The notes beneath the pieces were generated by a model. That model had not been told where the DNA came from. It saw only the letters and a list, made by a program, of their open reading frames with translations, and searched no databases. A stretch of DNA of 53,317 bases from assembly GCF_014646275.1 (NCBI RefSeq), contig NZ_BMND01000038.1:1-53317 (forward strand), written 5' to 3'. The DNA is from Streptomyces kronopolitis. Lineage in GTDB: Bacteria > Actinomycetota > Actinomycetes > Streptomycetales > Streptomycetaceae. The stretch's first letter is position 1. Each line of letters opens with the position of its first letter. This document shows positions 8,243-16,783 of this stretch, one piece after another. A program made the position numbers and the translations under genes.

Positions 8243-9394
8243 GTGAGTCATTCGCAGAGCAGCCACCGGGTCGCGCGCGGGCGCCGCAGACGTCGCGCCG
8301 AACCCCCCGATGCGCTGCGCCGGCTGCTGCCCAGAGCGCTGGTCGTCGCCTTCCTCGCCGGCGGCACCACCGCCTTCATCGCGCACGACAAGGCCGTCCG
8401 GCTCACCGTCGACGGCACCCCGCGCACCCTGCACACCTTCGCCGACGACGTCGACGACCTGCTGGCCGACGAGCATCTCGACATCGGCGCCCACGACATC
8501 GTCGCCCCCGCCCCCGGCACGCCCCTCGGCAGCGGTGACGAGGTCGTCGTCCGCCACGGCCGCCCGGTCGTCCTGACCATCGACGGGCAGCGCCGCACGG
8601 TGTGGACCACGGCGGACACCGTCGCCGGTGCGCTCCACCAGCTCGGCGTGCGCGCCGAGGGCGCCGTGCTGTCCGCCGACCGCTCCCGGCGCATCGCGCA
8701 CGGCATGGAGCTGGCGGTGCGCACCGAACGCTCGGTGGTCATCGTCGCCGACGGCCGTGAGCACCGGGTCCGCACCAACGCCGCGACCGTCCGCGAGGCG
8801 CTGGCCGAGGCCGGCCTCGCGCTGCGCGACCAGGACACCACCTCGGTGCCGCCGGACAGCTTCCCCCGCGACGGCCAGACCGTCTCCGTGCTGCGGATCA
8901 CCGGCTCCAAGGAGGTCCGCGAGGTCCGCCTCCCGTTCCGCACGATCCTGCGGGCCGATCCGCACCTGGCTCGCGGCGTGCAGTCCGTCGTCCAGCAGGG
9001 GCGGCCCGGCGTGCGGCGGGTCACCTACCGGGTGCGCACCGTCAACGGCGTCCGGCAGAAGCCCAAACGCCTGCACAGCGAGGTCGTGCACGCCCCCCGC
9101 CCGCAGATCGTGCACCTCGGCACGATGGTGCTGCCCACCTCCGTGCGCGGCGCCGACCACCTCGCCTGGCACGCGCTGGCGCAGTGCGAGGCGGGCGGGC
9201 GGCCGAACGCCGTCGACGCGTCGGGCACCTACGGCGGGCTCTACCAGTTCGATGCCGGCACCTGGCGGGCCCTCGGCGGCCACGGCCGGCCGCAGGACGC
9301 CTCCCCCCGGGAGCAGACCTACCGGGCCAAGAAGCTCTACATCCGAAGGGGGGCGAGCCCGTGGCCGGTGTGCGGCCGTAAGCTTCACGGGTGA
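8243..9394 (+). CDS. Resuscitation-promoting factor, RpfB-like
   Basis: About 383 residues. A single N-terminal membrane anchor ('LLPRALVVAFLAGGTTAFI', near 30-48) is followed by three DUF348 (YabE-type) repeats (about 50-215, recurring 'V.L.VDG..R.V.T.A.TV..AL...G'), a G5 domain (about 220-290) and a C-terminal Rpf transglycosylase-like domain (about 305-383). The catalytic Glu is in 'WHALAQCEAGGRPNA', and 'GTYGGLYQFDAGTWRALGG' follows. It is an extracellular muralytic enzyme that remodels peptidoglycan at spore germination or resuscitation. The GTG at 8243 is chosen because GTGGAG lies 6 bp upstream; a second GTG four codons earlier is possible. The two Cys of the Rpf domain ('CEAGG' and 'PVCGRK') probably form a disulfide. 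Confidence 0.88.
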   Translation: MSHSQSSHRVARGRRRRRAEPPDALRRLLPRALVVAFLAGGTTAFIAHDKAVRLTVDGTPRTLHTFADDVDDLLADEHLDIGAHDIVAPAPGTPLGSGDEVVVRHGRPVVLTIDGQRRTVWTTADTVAGALHQLGVRAEGAVLSADRSRRIAHGMELAVRTERSVVIVADGREHRVRTNAATVREALAEAGLALRDQDTTSVPPDSFPRDGQTVSVLRITGSKEVREVRLPFRTILRADPHLARGVQSVVQQGRPGVRRVTYRVRTVNGVRQKPKRLHSEVVHAPRPQIVHLGTMVLPTSVRGADHLAWHALAQCEAGGRPNAVDASGTYGGLYQFDAGTWRALGGHGRPQDASPREQTYRAKKLYIRRGASPWPVCGRKLHG

Positions 9395-9416
9395 ACGAGC
9401 GCAGCGAGGCTTCGGC

Positions 9417-10367
9417 ATGACCAAGAGCACCACCGACGATCCCGGCCCCCTCCTGGGCGCCGCCGACATCCGCGAGCTGGCCGCCGCGCTGGGCGTCCGC
9501 CCCACCAAGCAGCGCGGCCAGAACTTCGTCATCGACGCCAACACGGTCCGCCGGATCGTGCGGACCGCCGAGGTGCGGCCCGACGATGTCGTCGTCGAGA
9601 TCGGCCCCGGCCTCGGCTCGCTGACCCTGGGGCTGCTGGAGGCCGCCGGCCGGGTCACCGCCGTCGAGATCGACGAGGTGCTGGCGGGCGCGCTGCCGGG
9701 CACCGTCGCGGCCCGGATGCCCGAGCGCGCCGACCGCTTCGCGCTGGTGCACAGCGACGCCATGCACGTCACCGAGCTGCCCGGCCCCGCGCCCACGGCC
9801 CTGGTCGCCAACCTCCCCTACAACGTCGCGGTGCCGGTGCTGCTGCACATGCTCGCGGCCTTCCCCACCATCGACCGCACCCTGGTCATGGTGCAGTCCG
9901 AGGTCGCCGACCGGCTGGCCGCCCGCCCCGGCAACAAGGTCTACGGCGTGCCGTCGGTCAAGGCCAACTGGTATGCCGAGGTCAAGCGGGCCGGCTCGAT
10001 CGGCCGCAATGTCTTCTGGCCCGCGCCCAACGTCGACTCCGGACTGGTCTCCCTCGTCCGCCGCGAAAAGCCGGTCGAGACCTCGGCGAGCCGCGACGAG
10101 GTCTTCGCCGTCGTCGACGCGGCCTTCGCCCAGCGCCGCAAGACGCTGCGGGCCGCGCTGTCGGGCTGGGCCGGATCGGCCGCCGCCGCGGAGGCCGCGC
10201 TGGTCGCCGCGGGCGTCTCCCCGCAGGCCCGCGGGGAAGCGCTGACCGTCGAGGAGTTCGCGCGGATCGCCGAACACCGGGGGCCGGGCGGCGCGCCGGG
10301 CATCCGCCAATCGCGGGGCGACCAGGCAGCAGGGGGAGCCCAGACATCCGGGGGAGCAGCCGCATGA
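9417..10367 (+). CDS. rsmA: 16S rRNA A1518/A1519 dimethyltransferase (KsgA)
   Basis: A 316-residue SAM-dependent dimethyladenosine transferase acting on the 3'-terminal helix of 16S rRNA. Visible motifs: 'PTKQRGQNFVID' (N-terminal RNA/SAM contact), 'VVEIGPGLGSLTLGLL' (SAM motif I), 'VTAVEIDE' (motif II) and 'LVANLPYNVAVP' (catalytic NLPY motif IV). The C-terminal helical domain carries 'FAQRRKTLRAALSG'. A disordered tail of about 25 residues (Gly/Ala/Gln) ends the protein. The ATG at 9417 has GAGG upstream. The stop overlaps the ispE start by 4 bp (ATGA), so the two genes are translationally coupled, as is usual in actinobacteria. Confidence 0.95.
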   Translation: MTKSTTDDPGPLLGAADIRELAAALGVRPTKQRGQNFVIDANTVRRIVRTAEVRPDDVVVEIGPGLGSLTLGLLEAAGRVTAVEIDEVLAGALPGTVAARMPERADRFALVHSDAMHVTELPGPAPTALVANLPYNVAVPVLLHMLAAFPTIDRTLVMVQSEVADRLAARPGNKVYGVPSVKANWYAEVKRAGSIGRNVFWPAPNVDSGLVSLVRREKPVETSASRDEVFAVVDAAFAQRRKTLRAALSGWAGSAAAAEAALVAAGVSPQARGEALTVEEFARIAEHRGPGGAPGIRQSRGDQAAGGAQTSGGAAA

Positions 10368-11284
10368 ACCTTGGGACCGATACGACCACCACCTCGATCA
10401 CCGTCCGGGTGCCGGCGAAGGTCAACGTCCAGCTGGCGGTCGGCGCCGCCCGCCCGGACGGCTTCCACGACCTGGCGAACGTCTTCCTCGCCGTCGGCCT
10501 CCACGACGAGGTCACCGCGACCCCCGCCGACACCCTCCGGATCACCGCCGAGGGCCACGACGTCGACCGCATCCCGCTGGACCGCACGAACCTGGCGGCC
10601 CGCGCCGCCGAACTCCTCGCGGCCCGGCACGGCATCGAACCCCGCGTCCACCTCCACATCCGCAAGGACATCCCCGTCGCGGGCGGCATGGCCGGCGGCA
10701 GCGCGGACGCCGCCGCCGCCCTCCTGGCCTGCGACACCCTCTGGTCGACGGGCTCCACGCGCGAGGAACTCCTCGCCCTGTGCGCCGAGTTGGGCAGCGA
10801 CGTCCCGTTCAGCCTGGTCGGCGGCGCCGCCCTGGGCCGCGGCCGCGGCGAACTGCTGACCCCGCTCCCCGTCGGCGGCACCTTCCACTGGGTCTTCGCG
10901 GTCGCCGACGGCGGCCTGTCCACCCCCGCCGTCTACGGCGAGTTCGACCGCCTGACGGCCGGCACGGCGGTGCCGGAGCCCGAGCCGGCCCCCGACCTGC
11001 TGGCCGCCCTGGAGTCCGGCGACGCCACCGCCCTCGCCGCGTCCCTCACCAACGACCTCCAGCCGGCAGCACTCTCCCTGTGCCCACCCCTGACCGCCAC
11101 CCTGTCCGCCGGCACCACCGCCGGCGCCCTGGCCGCCCTGGTCTCCGGCTCCGGCCCCACCACCGCCTTCCTGGTCAAGGACGCAGAAACGGCCCGGGAA
11201 GTGGCCTCGGCCCTCCTGGCGTCGGGAACGTGCCGTCAGACGCGAGTGGCGGAGGGGCCGGTGGCGGGGGCTACGGTTCTTTAG
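10364..11284 (+). CDS. ispE: 4-diphosphocytidyl-2-C-methyl-D-erythritol kinase
   Basis: A 306-residue GHMP kinase that phosphorylates CDP-ME at the 2-hydroxyl in the non-mevalonate (MEP) isoprenoid pathway. GHMP features: 'VRVPAKVNVQLAVG' (motif 1 with the catalytic Lys), the ATP-binding loop 'PVAGGMAGGSADAAAALLA' at about 105-123 (motif 2), 'LCAELGSDVPFSLVGG' with the catalytic Asp, and a C-terminal 'VSGSGPTTAFLV' (motif 3). Length is normal for the family. It is coupled to rsmA by the ATGA overlap. Isoprenoids from this pathway would also supply the polyprenyl carriers used in wall synthesis and by Pmt. Confidence 0.94.
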   Translation: MNLGTDTTTTSITVRVPAKVNVQLAVGAARPDGFHDLANVFLAVGLHDEVTATPADTLRITAEGHDVDRIPLDRTNLAARAAELLAARHGIEPRVHLHIRKDIPVAGGMAGGSADAAAALLACDTLWSTGSTREELLALCAELGSDVPFSLVGGAALGRGRGELLTPLPVGGTFHWVFAVADGGLSTPAVYGEFDRLTAGTAVPEPEPAPDLLAALESGDATALAASLTNDLQPAALSLCPPLTATLSAGTTAGALAALVSGSGPTTAFLVKDAETAREVASALLASGTCRQTRVAEGPVAGATVL

Positions 11285-11386
11285 GGGGAGCCGCGCGACG
11301 AGTTCGCCCCCTGAGCCGCGCCACCGCGTGGCTGAGTTGGGGGCGGAGGTCGCCGCACTGAGCACGCCGTGAGGAAAGGGGAGGGC

Positions 11387-11752
11387 ATGTCGCAGACCGA
11401 GGGTGCACGACTGTTCCGGGAGGCCTGGATCGCGGGAGTGCATCAGCGCTTCCCCGGCGAGCCGAAGGCCGGCTACGTCACCCCGTGGGACGACACCCCG
11501 CAGTGGGAACGCGAGGCGGCCGGCGCGGTCTACGCGCAGGTGCGCCAGTTCATCGAGGTCAGTGACGGGCGCACGTCCAGGCTCTCGCGGGAGCAGAAGA
11601 GCCGCTTCGTCGCGACCTGCTGGACGGCCCAGATGTTCAAGCACTTCGACGACCCGAAGCCGGGTTACGTCGCGGACTGGCCCGATCTCCCGGTCTGGCA
11701 GCAGGAGACCGACGCCGACATCTTCGAGGCCATCGAGAAGGCGCTGAGCTGA
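11387..11752 (+). CDS. Conserved hypothetical with internal duplication
   Basis: A 121-residue soluble protein that I do not recognise by function. It is built from two tandem units of about 45 residues: 'PKAGYVTPWDDTPQWEREAA' (residues about 25-44) and 'PKPGYVADWPDLPVWQQETD' (about 88-107). Each is preceded by a helix ending in a '(R/H)F' pair and followed by an amphipathic helix. The conserved Gly-Tyr-Val, two Trp and Asp-x-Pro-x-Trp positions suggest a small alpha-rich binding fold. The ATG at 11387 has GGGGAG just upstream; a GTG at 11369 is an alternative. It stands alone between ispE and a leftward gene pair. Confidence 0.75.
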   Translation: MSQTEGARLFREAWIAGVHQRFPGEPKAGYVTPWDDTPQWEREAAGAVYAQVRQFIEVSDGRTSRLSREQKSRFVATCWTAQMFKHFDDPKPGYVADWPDLPVWQQETDADIFEAIEKALS

Positions 11753-11812
11753 CCGCTCAGAAGGTCTCCTGGTGGCCGGCCGGCCGACCGGGAGCGTTCG
11801 GGCCGGGAGGGC

Positions 11813-12031
11813 TCAGACGCCTGGCAGCGCGGTGTCCTTGACGGCGGAGACGAACGATGACCAGGCGGCAACCGGGAAGATGAGCGCCGGTCCGTGCGGG
11901 TCCTTGGAGTCGCGGATGGGGACGATGCCGGGGAGGTCGTCGGCGACCTCGACGCAGTCCCCGCCGTCGCCATTGCTGTAGCTGCTCTTGCGCCAGGCGG
12001 CCGTGCTCAAGTCAACGTGGCTGTTTGCCAT
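11813..12031 (-). CDS. DUF397 domain protein
   Basis: A 72-residue protein of the DUF397 family, which is abundant in Streptomyces. The hallmarks are 'AAWRKSSYSNGDGGDCVEVA' near the N-terminus, then 'PIRDSKDPHGPALIFP..AWSSFVSAVK' in the C-terminal half. DUF397 proteins are usually encoded next to an XRE regulator and in studied cases (bldB-abaA and whiJ type loci) act as its partner or antagonist in development and antibiotic control. The gene starts inside the 3' end of the upstream XRE gene (20-bp overlap), so the pair is coupled. The link to differentiation is family knowledge, not visible here. Confidence 0.9.
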   Translation of the reverse strand: MANSHVDLSTAAWRKSSYSNGDGGDCVEVADDLPGIVPIRDSKDPHGPALIFPVAAWSSFVSAVKDTALPGV

Positions 12032-12869
12032 TTCGAAAATCCTCAGCCGCTTCCTCGATCATGGCGAGGGACGCCTTCGGCGGCAGCGCGGCGGCCCTTA
12101 GCCAATCGTATGCCTTGCGGTACTTCTGCACGAGGGCCGGATCGTCGATCGTGTCACCGCTGTACTGCGATTCCAGGTAGGCCAATGGTGGAGCATCCCG
12201 GAAGGTCATGATCTTGACCAAGCCCACCACCATGAGCGGATGCGGTCCGCAGTTCCACGGAAGGATCTGTGGAACGATCCGGCGGCTCCGTGCCAGCGCC
12301 GAGATGTGGTTGAGCTGATCGGCCATCTCCTCCGGCGGGAGGATGGGGTGGCGAAGCAGCGACTCGTGCAGGATCGCCCAGTACTCCGGGGTTTTGTGGC
12401 CGCCCTCGAACAGGCCGGCGCGGGCCATGGAGGCGTTGACCTTCTCGTCCACCTCCGCGTCGGACGCCATCGGATCCGCCGCTTGGACCACTGCTCGTGT
12501 GTACGGCTCGGTCTGCAACAAGCCGGGGATGACGGCCGGGGACCACTCCTCGACGCTTGCCGCGTACTTCTCCGCCTCCAGGACGCGCTCGAAATACTCG
12601 GCATGCCCGGTCCGCCTCGCCTTCCGCACGTCCTCGCAGCGCCGTTGGAAGAAGCCGTCCGTCTTGAGCACCTTGTCGACGTGCTCGGCCAGCTCCGCCG
12701 GCATCCGCCGTTCGCCGCGCTCGATCTCGCTGAGGTGGCTCGGGCCGTAGAAGCTGCCCTCGACCAGCTGCGAGAGCGTGAGCCCGGCCAGCTCCCGCTG
12801 GTAGCGCAGCTCCTTGCCGTAAAAGGTGGGGACTCCCGCCGAGCCGTCAATGTCCTTGCGTCGTGCCAC
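12012..12869 (-). CDS. XRE-family regulator with DUF5753 sensor domain
   Basis: A 285-residue DNA-binding protein. An N-terminal helix-turn-helix (about residues 17-75, 'LRYQRELAGLTLSQLVE' ... 'YGPSHLSEIERGERRMP') is followed by the DUF5753 domain (about 90-275) with 'YFERVLEAEKYAASVEEWSPAVIPGLLQTEPYTRAV' and 'LESQYSGDTIDDPALVQKYRKAYDWLRAAAL'. This is the WhiJ-like architecture of Streptomyces paired regulators. It is encoded upstream of and overlapping a DUF397 gene, and divergent from a 71-residue small protein gene at 13057, so it may control that divergent promoter. The start is an ATG at 12867-12869. Its DNA target and ligand are unknown. Confidence 0.92.
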   Translation of the reverse strand: MARRKDIDGSAGVPTFYGKELRYQRELAGLTLSQLVEGSFYGPSHLSEIERGERRMPAELAEHVDKVLKTDGFFQRRCEDVRKARRTGHAEYFERVLEAEKYAASVEEWSPAVIPGLLQTEPYTRAVVQAADPMASDAEVDEKVNASMARAGLFEGGHKTPEYWAILHESLLRHPILPPEEMADQLNHISALARSRRIVPQILPWNCGPHPLMVVGLVKIMTFRDAPPLAYLESQYSGDTIDDPALVQKYRKAYDWLRAAALPPKASLAMIEEAAEDFRNGKQPR

Positions 12870-13056
12870 GGTTCACCGCCGTACGTGTAGCTGATTTCCA
12901 GTCGTTACGGACGAGCCCCGGTGGTCCCCACATTTCCACCACGCCATACCGCGCATTCCCCGGACCGCGACCGGGAGCCCAAACCCCTTTCACGCTACGC
13001 CGCGTCACATCACTCTGTAAGCGATTCGTAGCCATGCGTGAAGAAAGGTGGGGTCC

Positions 13057-13272
13057 ATGCCCCTCGACCGTCCCCTCCCCGACGAGGTGCACGAAAGTGC
13101 CGAAGAGCTGCGCACCGCGCTCAAGGACCACGGCATCACACTGCCGTCGCTCGGCGTCGACCTGCCCGGCTTCGCAGGCGTCTACAGCGTCTCGCTCGTC
13201 GCCCTCGGTAACTGCAACGCGACCACCGCCCGCCGACTCGCCGAGGTGCTCCGCAAGGCGGCCGCCCGTTGA
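13057..13272 (+). CDS. Small conserved hypothetical protein
   Basis: A 71-residue soluble, mostly helical protein with two predicted helices ('EVHESAEELRTALKDHG' and 'NATTARRLAEVLRKAAA') flanking a short 'LGVDLPGFAGVYSVSLVALGNCN' beta segment. I recognise the type from Streptomyces XRE/DUF397 neighbourhoods but know no function. The ATG at 13057 is chosen because of the AAGGTGGGG upstream. It is divergent from the XRE gene; the 187-bp gap is AT-richer than its surroundings and presumably contains both promoters. It may be the regulated partner of the XRE/DUF397 pair, which is an inference from position only. Confidence 0.65.
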   Translation: MPLDRPLPDEVHESAEELRTALKDHGITLPSLGVDLPGFAGVYSVSLVALGNCNATTARRLAEVLRKAAAR

Positions 13273-13607
13273 ACGGTGGACCGCGCCTCGTGCGAACCGC
13301 CCTCGGAAGGCTGCTGAGTTGGTTACTCCCTGGGCGGGGTGGCCATCGAGCCACCACCAGTGTCGGCGCGCTCGATGTCGCGGCCTGGCTGCCTGGGGCC
13401 ACGGCGCGGCGGCGCCTCGTACACGTCCGTCGGGTGCCGCCCGGCCTGCTGCCGCTGTGCGGTACGGACAGCGGCAGCGTCCGGCGGCCGTACGCCCCTG
13501 CCCCGCAGGCCCGGCAGCGTGCGGTTCAGGACGCCCGGCGCCGGGAGCTGGAGGAGTCCGTACGGAGACTCAACACCTGGTCGTCGGGTGGAGGTGGGCG
13601 CCGCTGA
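13269..13607 (+). CDS. Hypothetical protein, Arg/Gly-rich
   Basis: A 112-residue basic protein of unknown function, starting with TTG that overlaps the stop of the preceding small gene (TTGA). It has an N-terminal hydrophobic/basic segment ('ALGRLLSWLLPGRGGHR'), a central stretch with no recognisable domain, and a helical Arg/Glu region ('RQRAVQDARRRELEESVRRLN'). The only support is the coupled start, an open frame to the next convergent gene and plausible third-position GC; there is no recognised homologue. It could be spurious. Confidence 0.4.
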   Translation: MNGGPRLVRTALGRLLSWLLPGRGGHRATTSVGALDVAAWLPGATARRRLVHVRRVPPGLLPLCGTDSGSVRRPYAPAPQARQRAVQDARRRELEESVRRLNTWSSGGGGRR

Positions 13608-13628
13608 GGCACCACGAGGGGCCGGGGG

Positions 13629-14387
13629 TCAGGCCGTGCTCCCCGCGACCTCGGCCAGCAGTCCGGCCGCCGCCCGGCCCGCCCGTAGCGCGTGTTCCGC
13701 AGCCGTCGGCACGCAGCGGTTCGTCGTCGCGTCGTACTCGGTCATGATCACGCCCGCGTGATCGGTGTCCGGCTCCTGGAGGGTCACCGTGGCGCCCGCG
13801 GCCCGCAGTGCGTCCGCCAGGTCGTGGGAGTGCCGGGCCGGCAGGACGGTGTCGCCGCTGCCGTGGACGAGGTGGACGGGGACGCCCGGATTCCGGCCCG
13901 CGGCGAGGTCGGTCAGGGGCGCGGTGCCGGTGGTCCGTGCCGGCAGGCCGTAGTGGCCCGCCAGGCCCACCACGGCCCGCGGGCGCCGGCCGTCCGTGCT
14001 CTCGGGCCGCAGGGCGACCCCCAGCGCGGCCCCGGCCCCCGCCGACCACCCGGCCAGCACGCACGGCCGCCCGTCGCCGCCCAGCCCGCCCGCTTCCTCA
14101 TGGGCGAAGGCCAGGGACTCCAGCAGGTGTGCCCGGCCCCCGTCGGCGGCGTCCGAGCGCCAGTCCGGGACCAGGGCCAGCAGGCCGTGCCCCGCCGCAG
14201 CACGCGCCAGCGGTGCCAGGATGTCCCGCTCGTCGGGGCCGATGCCGTGCCAGAGCAGCACGACGGGCAGCGGCCCGGGGGCGTTCACCGGCCGGTACGC
14301 GTCCAGCCGCTTCCCGCTCGACGAGCCGTAGACCAGCCCGTGCTCCGTCTCCACTGCGGTGTCCGCCATGCCCATGTCCGGTGCCAT
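13629..14387 (-). CDS. Alpha/beta-hydrolase (dienelactone-hydrolase/esterase-like)
   Basis: A 252-residue cytosolic serine hydrolase. The oxyanion-hole 'LLWHGIGPDERD' (near 44-55) is followed by the nucleophile elbow 'LAGWSAGAGAALG' (Ser in GWSAG, near residue 115), 'VHGSGDTVLP' supplying the acidic residue, and 'DTDHAGVI' with the catalytic His near 210. The first 25 residues ('VETEHGLVYGSSSGKRLDAYRP') match the beta-hairpin of BD-FAE-like esterases. The substrate is unknown. It stands alone, convergent with the 112-residue gene and divergent from the ABC-F gene. Confidence 0.85.
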   Translation of the reverse strand: MAPDMGMADTAVETEHGLVYGSSSGKRLDAYRPVNAPGPLPVVLLWHGIGPDERDILAPLARAAAGHGLLALVPDWRSDAADGGRAHLLESLAFAHEEAGGLGGDGRPCVLAGWSAGAGAALGVALRPESTDGRRPRAVVGLAGHYGLPARTTGTAPLTDLAAGRNPGVPVHLVHGSGDTVLPARHSHDLADALRAAGATVTLQEPDTDHAGVIMTEYDATTNRCVPTAAEHALRAGRAAAGLLAEVAGSTA

Positions 14388-14555
14388 GACGGCACGTTAT
14401 CCAACGGGCCGCGGCGGCACCCGGGGCGCCCACGGGGCCGGCACCACCACCGGCCGCGCACCGGTGCCCCGGGGAGGGGAACCGGCTCGGCGGCGGGACG
14501 CTTCCGCACGGCGACTAGGCTGGGAAGGTCGCCCGATGTGAACCGCAGGAGTGAG

Positions 14556-16358
14556 ATGGCCGTCAACCTCGTCAATCTGGAAGCCGTCGGCAAGGTGTAC
14601 GGAACCCGTGCCCTGCTCGACGGTGTCTCGCTCGGCGTCAACGAGGGGGACCGGATCGGCGTCGTCGGACGCAACGGGGACGGCAAGACCACCCTGATCC
14701 GGATCCTCGCGAAGCTGGAGGACACGGACACCGGCCGGGTCACCCACAACGGCGGGCTGCGCCTCGGCGTCCTGACCCAGCACGATTCGCTCGACCCGGC
14801 CGCCACCATCCGGCACGAGGTCATCGGCGACCTCGCCGACCACGAGTGGGCCGGCAACGCCAAGATCCGCGACGTGCTGACCGGCCTCTTCGGCGATCTG
14901 CACCTGCCGGGCTTCACCCAGGGCCTGGACACCGTCATCGGCCCGCTGTCCGGCGGTGAGCGCCGCCGTATCGCGCTGGCCAAGCTGCTGATCGCCGAGC
15001 AGGACCTGATCGTCCTGGACGAGCCCACCAACCACCTCGACGTCGAGGGCATCTCCTGGCTGGCCGGGCACCTGCGCGCCCGCCGCTCCGCCCTCGTGGT
15101 CGTCACCCACGACCGGTGGTTCCTCGACCAGGTCTGCACGCGGATGTGGGACGTCCAGCGCGGCGACGTCCACGAGTACGAGGGCGGCTACAGCGACTAC
15201 GTCTTCGCCCGGGCCGAGCGCGAGCGGATCGCCGCGACCGAAGAGGTCAAGCGGCAGAACCTGATGCGCAAGGAGCTGGCGTGGCTGCGGCGCGGCGCCC
15301 CGGCCCGCACGAGCAAGCCCCGCTTCCGCATCGAGGCCGCCAACGAGCTGATCGCGGATGTCCCGCCGCCGCGCGACAACGCCGAGCTGATGAAGTTCGC
15401 CAGCTCACGGCTGGGCAAGACCGTCTTCGAGCTGAAGGACGTCAGCGTCCAGGCCGGGCCGAAGGTCCTCCTCAAGCACCTGACGTGGCAGCTGGGCCCC
15501 GGCGACCGGATCGGCCTGGTGGGCGTCAACGGCGCCGGCAAGACCTCGCTGCTCAGGGCGCTCGCCGACGCCGCCCGTACGCAGGGCGAGACGCAGCCGG
15601 TGGCCGGCCGGGTCACCGTCGGCAAGACGGTCAAACTGGCCTACCTCTCCCAGGAGGTCGGCGAGCTGGACCCGGCGCTGCGGGTGCTGGAGGCCGTCCA
15701 GCGGGTGCGCGAGCGGGTCGACCTGGGCAAGGGCCGGGAGATGACCGCCGGCCAGCTGTGCGAGAAGTTCGGCTTCACGAAGGAGAAGCAGTGGACGCCG
15801 GTCGGCGACCTCTCCGGCGGTGAGCGCCGCCGCCTGCAGATCCTGCGCCTCCTCATGGACGAGCCCAACGTCCTCTTCCTCGACGAGCCGACGAACGACC
15901 TCGACATCGAGACCCTGACCCAGCTGGAGGACCTCCTCGACGGCTGGCCCGGCTCCCTCATCGTCATCAGCCACGACCGCTACTTCATCGAGCGCACCAC
16001 CGACCGCGTGCACGCCCTCCTCGGCGACGCCACGCTGCGGATGCTGCCGCGCGGCCTGGACGAGTACCTGGAGCGCCGCCAGCAGGTGATCGACGCCGCG
16101 ATGCCGGCGCCCACCCAGCAGACCGCCGCCGCCCCCAAGAAGGCCGCCGCCGTCAACCGCGCCGCCCAGAAGGAACTCCAGAAGATCGAGCGCCAGCTGG
16201 ACAAGCTCGTCGACAAGGAAACCAAGCTCCACGCCCAGATCGCCGAAAACGCCACCGACTTCGAAAAGGTCGCCGGCCTCGACGCCCAGCTGCGCGAACT
16301 CAGCACGGAGAAGGATGAGTTGGAGATGCGGTGGCTGGAGCTGGCTGAGGGGGCGTAG
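14556..16358 (+). CDS. ABC-F ATPase (Uup/EttA-like ribosome factor)
   Basis: A 600-residue soluble protein with two ABC domains and no membrane part. The first has a Walker A 'GRNGDGKTTLI' (near 43), signature 'LSGGERRRIALAKLL' and Walker B 'LIVLDEPTNHLDVE'. An interdomain linker follows, then a second domain with 'GVNGAGKTSLL', 'LSGGERRRLQILRLL' and 'VLFLDEPTNDLDIE'. A C-terminal coiled coil (about 530-600, 'QKELQKIERQLDKLVDKETKL') is of the Uup/ABC_tran_CTD type. ABC-F proteins bind the ribosomal E site and rescue stalled or drug-bound ribosomes. Walker A of domain 1 has Asp for the usual Ala/Ser (GNGDGKT), which is a mild variant. AGGAG precedes the ATG at 14556. Whether it is housekeeping or a resistance factor is not decidable here. 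Confidence 0.9.
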   Translation: MAVNLVNLEAVGKVYGTRALLDGVSLGVNEGDRIGVVGRNGDGKTTLIRILAKLEDTDTGRVTHNGGLRLGVLTQHDSLDPAATIRHEVIGDLADHEWAGNAKIRDVLTGLFGDLHLPGFTQGLDTVIGPLSGGERRRIALAKLLIAEQDLIVLDEPTNHLDVEGISWLAGHLRARRSALVVVTHDRWFLDQVCTRMWDVQRGDVHEYEGGYSDYVFARAERERIAATEEVKRQNLMRKELAWLRRGAPARTSKPRFRIEAANELIADVPPPRDNAELMKFASSRLGKTVFELKDVSVQAGPKVLLKHLTWQLGPGDRIGLVGVNGAGKTSLLRALADAARTQGETQPVAGRVTVGKTVKLAYLSQEVGELDPALRVLEAVQRVRERVDLGKGREMTAGQLCEKFGFTKEKQWTPVGDLSGGERRRLQILRLLMDEPNVLFLDEPTNDLDIETLTQLEDLLDGWPGSLIVISHDRYFIERTTDRVHALLGDATLRMLPRGLDEYLERRQQVIDAAMPAPTQQTAAAPKKAAAVNRAAQKELQKIERQLDKLVDKETKLHAQIAENATDFEKVAGLDAQLRELSTEKDELEMRWLELAEGA

Positions 16359-16783
16359 GGGCGGGGTTGCGCTGGCCCAGGGCGATAGCGGGCGAGGGTG
16401 CGCGCCGTCGGGGCCGATCAAGGGACCGCCCCGGATCGTCCGTTTGCGTCTGTGCTCCCGCCGGGCCTACGGCCGCTGTTGTGGGAGAGACACCCTTAAG
16501 CCGCGCTTCCTGTCCACGGAACCACCCGAAAGGCGTGCTTCCGCTTCCGCCCCGACTCTTTTCGCTCTGGCATGTGTTGAACGCCGACCGCGACAGAGAA
16601 GGCGTCGCGGGCTTCCCCGAACAGAGCTGGGCTATCCACACGACGGGCTCCTACGACTGTTGAGAAAGCCTGACTTGCGCGGGTGGACCAACTTCGCCGT
16701 TGGGCGCGGCCAGGCATGCCGTTGTGGCGTAGCTGGCAGATCACCAACAACCCGAATCGACAGCGACCTGGTGAGCGGCTCAT
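16359..16783. other. Gene-free border of the Rhs island
   Basis: About 425 bp with no gene I can support. The first part is GC-rich like its neighbours. From about 16480 the composition drifts to lower GC and short open frames on either strand have no ribosome-binding site or recognisable domain. This is the right-hand (3') border of the leftward Rhs/immunity cluster and may carry remnants of displaced immunity or toxin-tip genes, which is an inference. No inverted repeat, tRNA or insertion-sequence end was found. Confidence 0.5.

Noticed and set aside
16359..16783. Transposase or insertion-sequence remnant at the Rhs island border
   Set aside because: Short frames were read on both strands, but no DDE or zinc-finger motif, terminal inverted repeat or target duplication could be seen.
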